From Brachynemurus nebulosus (Eukaryota > Arthropoda > Insecta > Neuroptera > Myrmeleontidae), in the NCBI GenBank assembly GCA_035578155.1, contig JAPWDM010000023.1, positions 1,984,001-2,048,000 of the forward strand: a stretch of 64,000 nt of DNA. The letters are read 5' to 3'. Shown here one piece after another: positions 55,433 through 64,000 of the stretch; the stretch's first letter is position 1, and each line of letters starts with the position of its first letter. Both the position numbers and the translations under genes were made by a program. The notes under the pieces were generated by a model that searched no databases, was not told the origin of the DNA, and was given only the letters and a program-made list of their open reading frames with translations.

Positions 55433-58400
55433 CTGTAATAAAGGATTTACTACATAAATATGTTTTATTTTTTATTTTATTTTTCTATTTTTATTTTTTG
55501 TTAAAATCCAAATTTGAATTTGATAAAATAATAACAGGTAAGGAATTTATTTAGAGGTTTATCCCACATCGTAGTTTAGAAGGATTCTTGAAAATTCAAA
55601 TCTCGTCAAAACACCGATTCGAAGTTAATTCACTAGCTTTGTCCGGGAATTGAAGGCGTTCAATGCAACGTCGTCTTAGAATCTATCTTTGTCTATACCA
55701 TGTCCCTGCCACTTGTTTTCAAGGACGGACCATTGAATGTCACAGTTTGCTACGTGGCGCTAATGGTATAGGGGATATACTAAATAGAGTTGGGACATGT
55801 GAGCATTTTTCATCAAGTAGATGTCAAAATTAATTACCATATGATTGAGCACAAAAGTATCGTCACCAAGTTATGTGTTAACGAATAATTAAAATTTTTC
55901 AATTTAATTAATCTTTCTAAGTTGAATTAAAGTATTTTTTTAAATATTTATTTCCAATTTATTTTAGATGAAAAATAGCGAACTATTAAACCTCATGTCT
56001 CGACTCTAATTTTATCCCCTAGTAAATCAACGCCATCTGGTATATTAGTTACAGCGACGTCAGAAAACGGTCCATTTTTTTTTGTAATAGACTAAATGGA
56101 GAGTGACAGGGACATGGTCTATACATACCATTATAATATACATGGTATACATATTATGAAGTAAGAGCAGATAGGTTATTAACAATATGTAGTTCCCTTT
56201 ACTCTTTTGACTCCTTTTTGACCCGTGAGTTGACGTCTTGAAGCAATACGTATAGATGGTCAGCGACTGAGTTTAGTAACATTATTGCCTAAAAGAACAA
56301 AAGCTACGGTTTTTTGACACAAATTAACACGTCGGTCATAACTGGTCATAACCTATAATGATGAAACCACACAAGACAAAAACAAACTATCTCTACAGCT
56401 ATCTCTCCCACTGCAAAGGCACAACATGTTGGGTAAGTTCAAAAATGTAAACTTTACCGCATCGATGCAGCATCAGGACGTTCTGATGCGTCTAATACTG
56501 CATGATGCGATGCTGATGCTCTCTTGAAATTTGATGCACATTAGATATTTTTGAATGGGATATTGGCATCATGATGCATGTAGCATAATAGACACACAAT
56601 GTAGCCAATGTAGCATGATGGACTATAGATAATATAGTAATACAGTCCTTGTATAGGTATATTATCTTTGAATTTCAACTTGAACTTACTTGAAATAGAA
56701 AATATTGAAATTATTTGAATAAAAAATATTACATACCTATTTTGAGTGCAAGATGTATTCAAATAGTTTAAACAATTTTAATGAAAAGTAAATATTCAAC
56801 AGTTTTTTTCGGAATTATTCCTGTTGGTGTTAATACCTACATAATATGGCAAGTAGTTATAATTCTACACATGACAAGCATCTTGGACACGCATCACCAA
56901 ATTTCTTGATGCATTGTTTTGACGCATCAGATGCAAAAATGAACTTTTGATTTTTCGTTGTGATGCGTCTGATGCGTTTTTGAACTTTTGACTCTGCCTC
57001 ATGCAAGCAGTGATGCATTTTTGAACTTAGCCGTTACTACATAAATCTCGTATCTATGCACACGGGATCTACGTCTGTGTGTGTGTCATACGTTATACTC
57101 AATCTGTGGTGGGTGTGATGTGCCTGGTATACGTACATAATAATATGTACGTATTCGAGGCGTACATATTATGTACAATATATGTATTACATTGTTGCAA
57201 GTGGTTGATAAACGATGATCAACAATCAACGTTCACGATGTTTGCACCAGGGTATGGACACTAGATGCTCCCCTCCACTCCTTATTCAAACGGTGTGGAG
57301 TGGATCAGAGCATTACCAATAACACCAAAATCACCAAAATTAAATCGTAAAAACTTATTTTAGTGGTATTACTGAATGAAAGTCCTATATTATTTTAGTG
57401 AATATTTTATTATTATGTTGGCTACTGTTTGATCCACACCATTCCACACTGACGAATAATTTGTCCGATAAACTATTGAGTGTCCATACCCTGGTTTGCA
57501 CCGCTACAACTAGTGCCCGACTGAACAACCTAAACTGTGACAGACCATCAAATGACTCCAAGCGATCTACACTTTTCATTTTAAGTTTTCTTCTACTCTT
57601 CTGTGGATGAAACATTCAACTGGTACACTTACAGAATACAGACATACAGAATCAAACAAAGTAGATGGAGAAAGGTATGCCGACGCGAAGATCGTGATGA
57701 CGTAGATGGCGAATTTTGTGAATTTCTCATAGCAGCAAATTTAAATAATAAATAATTGTATTGTTTGTTGTTTTTTTCTATAAATTCAAATATGTGATGT
57801 AATTATGACGTAGATGGTGAATTGCGCAAAAAAAGCTTATTTTGGTCTCAAATGTAGCGTACCTTTCTCTATCTACTTTGGAACCAAACTAAATATTATA
57901 TACAAACTTGTGTGGTTCGTCAGGAGCCGTTTGGTGGCCTGTCACAGCTTAGGTAACCAGTCGTTCACAAGCTGTACAAGTGGCAATATGGATTGTTGTT
58001 GTCAACGATGATCGATTACGTACACAGTACGTATATGTTATACGTAGGTATACGATGCATAAGCGACGTACACACACACTACACACCCTATACACATAGG
58101 TACAAGCACAAAGTCAGTGTATATATATGACAGGTTTATTGTAGTAATATGTTGTGAGATTGGTGGGAGGCAGCAATTTTGGCCACGCTGTACCGCCAGT
58201 ATAAAAATAAGGTAAGTTTGGATCTACATACAGAGCGTTCATAAAGTTCAGGAACAGCTCCGCAAAATCTCAGTTAATATTAACTATCGAAAAATAACCC
58301 GGACAAAAGTTTCATGGGAAGAAATAAGGAACTAGAAAATGACCTCGAATTCGACCTTGAACATGACCTTGATCAACCAGTATCATATTTTTTTCGTTTT

Positions 58401-61400
58401 TATGACCTTCACACGACTTTGGGATATGGAGTATAAATATGGTTTTGAACGTAGAATTTCCTGCTCTCCGAATCCGAGGTCAAAAATAGAGGTTTCTACT
58501 TAAAAAAAAACAATGTTGACCTCCAAATTTTGGTCAAGGTCATGTTCAAGGTCATTTTCTAGTTGCTCATTTCTTCCCATGAAACTTTTGTCCGGGTTAT
58601 TTTTCGATCAAGTCAATATTAACTGAGATTTTCAGCTGTTCCGCAACTTGATGAACGCTCTGTATATCTGTGGATTCACTGTTTTGACCGGTGTAAATTT
58701 CATAATGAAGTATTATTGATTAAAAGTAATTGCCCCCAGTTTTTGCTAACAGGTGTTTACGCGAGATTTCTTTTTAGTACGAATTCCAATACAGTTATTT
58801 GCTGTTATAATGTATTGTAGAGCACACCGCACGATTGCGATACCTATTCTGTATACTTATTTTTGTATATGTACCTTATTGACGCATACATATAGAATTG
58901 TTAACGCGGTACAACGTTGTGTCGCAGTTAGTCAGGTTGATAGAAAATTACATACTTTTTCCACGTTACCGTCTAGTGCTGCCGTCTACAGTTCCTACTT
59001 TACCTCAATGTATGCATATTTATGATGCATATTGGCAACATAAAGATTACGCGAGCGCTCCTAGTTTTTTAAATTAGAAGCTGTATCAAGTAAAAGTTTT
59101 TGTATGCGTTTAATTGTCGTTAAAAATATGTATATTATAGTATTTACAAATTATTGTGCGGATTACTAGATTTCATATCATCAATCAAACGTATACGTAC
59201 ATATATTTTTACTTGATACTAGGTCTAATTTTACCACCAGAGGCGCGAGTGAGAATCTTTGCGTCGCCAATAATACAGAATCCGCTGTAAATATCTAATT
59301 TGACCGAATTCGTTAACCGATTATGACCCACCGGTGAGTTTCTCTATTTTATCGAAAAATTCAAGAGTTTCCCAACAGGTGGTCCGCGGACGGTTAGTAA
59401 GGAGTCCGCGAGATGTCATTATGATATTATATTTATTAGAGTCCCTATAATAAATAATATTCATACTGTATTTACCGTATTTATATACACGGTGTACATC
59501 ATTTATTAAGAAAAACCAAGGATTATATTATGTTTATACAAGTGTTATTAACTATTTGCGAGACTACAATTTTAAAAATTTCTTTGGATTTAGGGCTCTT
59601 TGTCAAAATAGTGATTGGATGAAGGTGTCCGTGGAAAAAAATTGTTGGAAACCTCTGCCATAGAAGTAACATTATAAAGAATTCTGGAAGAATTAACAAA
59701 AGTTGTAAATGGTAAGTACATCGTTGTCTCAGTTGTCTCAATTTACTGATACATAGGTATTTTATGCTAAGATTTCAAAAATAAATTATATCGCTATTTA
59801 TTTTTTATAACTACTAATTTACCAGCGACTTCCATCACGGAACAGTGGAACTATCATAGGAAACTGTTTTTAGAGCTGCATGCGATTTCGAAATCGCCAA
59901 ATAAATATATCGATGTAATTTGTGGTTGGTAAAGCCTCATACACAATCAATGAAATAAGGAATAAGAAGTGTGCCATCTAGTGACGTTGAAGGAACTTTA
60001 ACTTAACTGTTCATAGGTAATGTGTAGGTATTTTTGTACATCAAAATTCATGAGAACATAACGTTCGTGATGACTTTTTTGTCACTTAATGGCAAAAAAA
60101 ATCACGAATTTTGATGTACAAAAGTACCTATACTTCAACAGATTAATTTTGGCCCACCAAACATGTTTCCTATCTTTGTTACACTATGTTGTATTGGTAT
60201 TGTACTAATGCAATAAAAAAGGATACATAACAAATAGAGTTGGACTTTGAACGGTCAGAATCAATCTGTGAATCTATACACATTACCTATGAGCAGTTAA
60301 GTTAAAGTTCCATTCAACGTCACTAGATGGCATACTTCTTATTCCTTATTTCATTGATTTTGTATGAGGCTTAATAGTTTAGTATTCAACAAGCTGGTAA
60401 TAATAGCTATTACTCACGAAGATGAAATTGCGACACGAGCCGACGAGGCGAGTGTCGTAATGCATCTGAGTGAGTAATAATAGCCATTGCAAACGAGTAG
60501 AATACGATATTTTTTCTACGACTTTTTTTCCTTTTTGATTTAAATAAAATTGAATATAAATTTTAATTCAAAAGTATACAATTTTTAATCTATCTCTAAT
60601 TTCATTAAATGTATTTATACAGAGCGTTCATAAAGTTCAGGAACAGCTCCGCAAAAGTTCCGCAAAATCTCAGTTAATATTGACTATCGAAAAATAACCC
60701 GGACAAAAATTTCATGGGAAGAAATGAGGAACTAGAAAATGACCTCAAATTTGACCTTGACCAACCAATCTTGAGAAGCAACATATTTTTTTCGTTTTTA
60801 TGACCTTCACACGACTTTGGGATATGAAGTATGAATATGGTTTTGGACGTAGAATTTTCCGCTCTTTCCGAATCCGAGGTCAAAAATAGGGGTTTCCATT
60901 TAAAAAACAAAGTTGACCTCCAAATTTTGGTCAAGGTCAAATTCGAGGTCATTTTCTAGTTCCTCATTTCTTCCCATGGAACTTTTGTCCGGGTTATTTT
61001 TCGATAAAGTCAATATTAACTGAGATTTTCAGCTGTTCCGGAACTTTATGAACGCTCTGTATATGTACAAACGATGAAAACAAAATACAAACTACTTTGT
61101 TTACTTAAACGTTACTACGCAACATATTTGAAATTAAAACTTATAGATATATTATTCACAAAGCAATCGCAAACCTATTGAATAATGGTTAATACGGTGA
61201 TTTCATTGGTCGAAAAGTATTGAGTAATGATCATTCCGCCACACCTTTAAATAATGCCTAACTTTCTCAACAATTAACGGATATGTAATGAGTGTGTTCT
61301 TCAAACAGGAGTAGAAAAAACAATTTAACTATGGGAAATAAGTTTTCAATTGCCAAAAATAAGTCGCTGATAGGAATTTAGAAATTATAAATAGAAGCTT

Positions 61401-62348
61401 TTTTTAAATTTTATTACGAAATCATTAACGGGTAAGATCATGATCAATCAATACATATTTACATACAGTTTTAATTAAAATTAGTAAAAAAAAAAAATAT
61501 ACTTTTAAATTACTTTTTACTAATATACTTTAACTGAATTGGCGCAAGTTAAATTCTATTAAGAATTTTTGATTATCTAATAAAACGTAGAGAAGGATTT
61601 AATTGAATTAATTAAAAGATTTAAAAAGGTGAAAAAGTCAATTTAAAACTTTTAAAAAAATTGCCTAAATCAATTTTTTCCCACTGCCTATAGAGGACCC
61701 TACCGTAAAATACATTTAAAAATCAAAATGGTGTACAAATGACATTTATGAAATCTTTGTGAATGGTGTTTACATTTTCTAGAATATTGATTTTTGTGAA
61801 TAAGTGTTAATTATAATTAAGTATTTAAATTTGAGCCGTAAGAAAAAATTATAAATATAATAAATGTATATTTTTTTAATGATGAAGTTATGTATTGTAA
61901 AGTGAAATATATTTTGCTTACCTTACGAAATTTACGTTCGCCAGGTTTTGCTTTTGGACAAAATAATGAAACAGAAGCTTCCCGTTCACCGGATTCTTGG
62001 CAACACATACAAGAACGTTCCATTTGCCAAATTTTACTTCCTGACACCTATGAACACCAAGTGATTTTTTAATAAACGTGAAGAAAATTGCCGTTGAGTG
62101 ATTTTGCAGTTAACCTGTAAGTATGAAGCACATCGTCCTATACAGGCAAAACTGGGTATCGGTTTTGGTACACATCCCGGGTATTGTAAAACGTGTATAA
62201 CCGGTGTTAATTGACATTCGTCTACAGCTGTGTGTGCTAGTGTTTTCATAATATTACTATCTTTCGGGATCATACACATACCAGCAATTAAACTTAAAAC
62301 AATCAATGAAATTTTGTTTGATACTACTGCAAAATTAATTTTTTTCAA
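55292..62348 (-). CDS. burs: bursicon subunit alpha (3 exons, complete)
   Basis: Secreted cystine-knot neurohormone subunit. With its partner (bursicon beta) it forms a heterodimer that signals through the LGR2/rickets receptor to drive cuticle tanning and wing expansion after ecdysis. Minus-strand exons: 62348-62115, 62047-61922, 55432-55292, all joined in phase 0, giving 166 residues. An N-terminal hydrophobic stretch (ISLIVLSLIAGMC) acts as signal peptide. The mature part begins near DECQLTPVIHVLQYPGCVPK and holds 11 cysteines, the number expected for the alpha subunit (ten knot cysteines plus one for the dimer bond). The C-terminus is typical (ECMCRPC...). It converges with eIF4G. Confidence 0.97.
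55691..56124. mobile_element. TIR element in burs intron 2
   Basis: GTCTATACCATGTCCCTGCC at the left mirrored by GTGACAGGGACATGGTCTAT at the right. Non-coding. Confidence 0.65.
56432..57032. mobile_element. TIR element family C, copy 2
   Basis: Second copy of the 4076-4694 element, in the burs intron. Terminal inverted repeat TAAGTTCAAAAATG at both ends is better preserved here than in copy 1. Non-coding. Confidence 0.8.
57033..58228. other. burs intron 2 segment
   Basis: Contains a CA/TG-rich patch (57060-57200) and a stretch sharing CAAATGACTCCAAGCGA with intron 5 of eIF4G. Degraded mirrored halves (CTTTCTCTATCTACTTTG near 57862 and CAAAGTAGATGGAGAAAG near 57658) suggest an old foldback. 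Confidence 0.4.
58229..58664. mobile_element. foldback element S, copy 1
   Basis: TACAGAGCGTTCATAAAGTT end mirrored at the right (ATGAACGCTCTGTA). Arms include CCCGGACAAAAGTTTCATGG and AATGACCTCGAAT-type blocks. Copy 2 at 60618-61061. Confidence 0.9.
59078..59275. mobile_element. foldback element K, copy 2
   Basis: Contains TGTATCAAGTAAAAGTTTTT and TTTTTACTTGATACTAGG, then ACCACCAGAGGCGCGAGTGA at the right. Matches 46467-46690. burs intron. Confidence 0.6.
59365..59655. repeat. short imperfect inverted-repeat element
   Basis: GTTTCCCAACAGGTGGTCCG near 59369 mirrored by TGTCCGTGG...TTGTTGGAAAC near 59628. Resembles arthropod repeats starting GTTTCCCAAC. Diverged. Confidence 0.4.
59934..60370. 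mobile_element. foldback MITE family M, copy 4, with nested insert
   Basis: GCCTCATACACAATCAATGA end mirrored at 60351-60370. Interrupted at about 60136-60272 by a small element with ends TTCAACAGATTAATTTTGG / TCAGAATCAATCTGTGAA. burs intron. Confidence 0.85.
60390..60520. repeat. hairpin repeat family H, copy 4
   Basis: AATAATAGCTATTACTCACG mirrored by TGAGTGAGTAATAATAGCCATT around ACGAGCCGACGAGGCGAGTG. burs intron 2. Confidence 0.65.
60618..61061. mobile_element. foldback element S, copy 2
   Basis: Same structure and orientation as 58229-58664, 2.4 kb away, with small indels. The extra TTCCGCAAAAG near 60656 is a local duplication. Confidence 0.9.
61062..61921. other. burs intron 2, proximal part
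   Basis: AT-rich; no recognised feature. Confidence 0.4.
61922..62047 (-). CDS. burs: burs exon 2
   Basis: Acceptor CATAG, donor GTAAGC. Encodes VSGSKIWQMERSCMCCQESG then EREASVSLFCPKAKP and GERKFRK. The SCMCCQE cluster is the hallmark of bursicon alpha. Confidence 0.96.
62115..62348 (-). CDS. burs: burs exon 1
   Basis: Begins at ATG 62348. Encodes the signal peptide and the first knot cysteines (DEC, PGC, FACIGRC), ending ASYLQ before donor GTTAAC. The start is the only in-frame Met placing a signal sequence ahead of the mature hormone. Confidence 0.93.
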
Positions 62349-64000
62349 TTAGTATTTTTTAATTGATGTCATGAGTACGACAATTACCTTTATTTGAATT
62401 TAAGATACGCATAGTGTGTATAAAAATCGATCCTACTCACAATATTTACCACCAACAAGTAATTTGTTTAAAGCGAAATATTTCGTTTATATATGAAAAT
62501 GAGATATGAAGAAAACTTGAAGTACAAACTGTTTCACAAGTACAGTAAATTTATTTTAATAAAACGGTTGCCTTACTTAAGGGGAGCAGACCTGTTTTTT
62601 TTTTTTTTTTTGGATTGATTTTTGTAACTCGTTTTCTGCTCTTTAAAATTTAAATTGATATATAAGACACATTTCATTTATATTAGATAAGAGAAAAATG
62701 TTTTTCTAACACCATGCAAGCGCGATGTAAATAAATCCATTTCTCCGAAAACAGTGATTTTTTTTTTACTAAATGTACCTTTTTCTCAATAACCGTTAAA
62801 GTTAGGACCTAGAAACTTTGCACACACATGTAGCGCATTATTATACATATTCCCTCCAATTGGCTTTTAAAAATATTTAAAAACAAAAAAATTAAAAAAT
62901 ATTTTATGGGTAGGGTTGGGCGGGGTAAAAAAAAGACAAAATCAAATCTTTTCATTTTTCATGTAGAAAATATTTGAATTATTAGACAAAAAAAATACTG
63001 TATGATGTTAAATTGTTTGTATTTTAAGATTTTGCCTGTTTTTTCACTTAAGCTAATGGCATAAATCTATAAAAAAATAAAAACCTTGTCTTTTTTTTAC
63101 CCGCTAAGTGGGGTAAAAAAAGACAGACCTCTAACTAATAGGATACTGCAAGTACATGATTGGAAGGATAAAAATAGACAGCTTGGGTAATTAGCAGTAC
63201 CTACAACACTTTTTATTTCACAACTCTACTACAAATTTTTTTATAGATATATTTAAATTTTACGTATTTTACCAAAAACTTTAGCTAAGATTAAGTAGTA
63301 AGAAAAGTCAGAAAAAGTTAACTGATGCAAAAGCTTGACTCACAGGAAATTGCTTTGGACTTTAAATATTAAAATAATTTTTATTTCGCAAACGTACAAC
63401 TAATAAAAAATTTATTGTAGCTCATTAAAAAACCAAATATGTTAATTTGAGGCTGTCTTTTTTTACACCACTTTACATAAAGTAGAAAAATAAATCAAAA
63501 TAATCTATGAATGAGTTAAAAATACTAAATGTGTGCAGTAAAGCATAGTTATACATTATAAAAACATAAATAAATTTTCATGGGTCAAAAATACAAATCG
63601 AATGAGCTGAAATTGATATCCATGAAAACCGTCTGCTCACTAACAAAAAAATTGTTTTATTGAAGAATCAGTATTTTTTTTTAATCCATAAAATATGTAT
63701 AAACATGCCATTGTCTAGTTTTAAAATGAAAATCCTTGTCAATAATTTTTAATTTTTCTAAATGTTAACCCCTTGTTTTGTCTTTTTTTTACCCCACTTT
63801 CTTCTTTTTTTTTTTTTAACATATAAAAAAAAACTACAAGCAGTCGGACTATTTAAATAAAACTTTGTACTTTACATTTCTAAAGCATGTAGAATAACCA
63901 GAAAAAAATACAGCACTATCTTATCAGATTTTTTACTTACTGAAAAAGTTTGTCGTCGCGGAATGAAAGTTTTTCTCTCATGAATAACAAAGGTTTGGGA
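62349..64000. repeat. upstream of burs, repeated GGGGTAAAAAAAGACA motif
   Basis: Presumed burs promoter side. No gene found. A CTTAAGGGGAGCAGACCTG head (62577) and an AACCGTCTGCTCACTAAC stretch (about 63628) may bound an element. Between and beyond them GGGTAAAAAAAGACA or its complement occurs at about 62927, 63088, 63112, 63449 and 63777. Confidence 0.5.

Noticed and set aside
60674..60952. 92-codon minus-strand frame
   Set aside because: Inside foldback element S; the equivalent region of copy 1 is broken by indels.

Overview
The window is AT-rich insect DNA. Two genes can be read from it, and their spliced products are clearly arthropod. The insect order cannot be told from the sequence. 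Nearly everything else is intron and intergenic DNA filled with small non-autonomous DNA transposons, many of them foldback (long inverted repeat) elements, plus one tRNA-derived SINE and simple repeats. No transposase or reverse-transcriptase reading frame is visible.

Gene 1, positions 699-53087, plus strand: eIF4G, the scaffold of the cap-binding complex eIF4F. The 5' end lies outside the window. I resolve 23 coding exons that join in one continuous frame (5,298 nt after a partial first codon; 1,765 residues plus stop). In order they encode a Pro/Gln-rich N-terminal region, a low-complexity region with a polyQ run, the eIF4E-binding motif (YDREQLM, exon 10), the MIF4G domain that binds eIF4A (exons 13-15), an RS-like linker, the MA3 domain (exons 18-19) and the C-terminal W2 domain (exons 20-23). 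A 27-kb intron (7850-34983) separates the N-terminal exons from the eIF4E/eIF4A-binding part. Two tiny ATG mini-exon candidates inside it would splice in frame onto exon 8. Intron 16 uses a GC-AG donor.

Gene 2, positions 62348-55292, minus strand: burs (bursicon alpha), the cystine-knot neurohormone subunit for cuticle tanning and wing expansion. Three exons encode 166 residues, with a signal peptide and 11 mature cysteines. Its 6.5-kb second intron carries many repeats. The two genes converge, with stop codons 2.2 kb apart.

Repeat layout: hAT-like, PIF/Harbinger-like (TTA duplication), mariner/pogo-like (TA duplication) and possible piggyBac-like (TTAA) MITEs can be distinguished by termini and target duplications. 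In intron 22 an insertion history can be read from nested target duplications and a paralogous empty site in intron 16. Other notable structures are a palindrome with 552-bp arms that look identical (26526-27631), a foldback whose arms each carry a tRNA-like pol III promoter (35660-36434), and two crossed inverted-repeat pairs (13659-15570).
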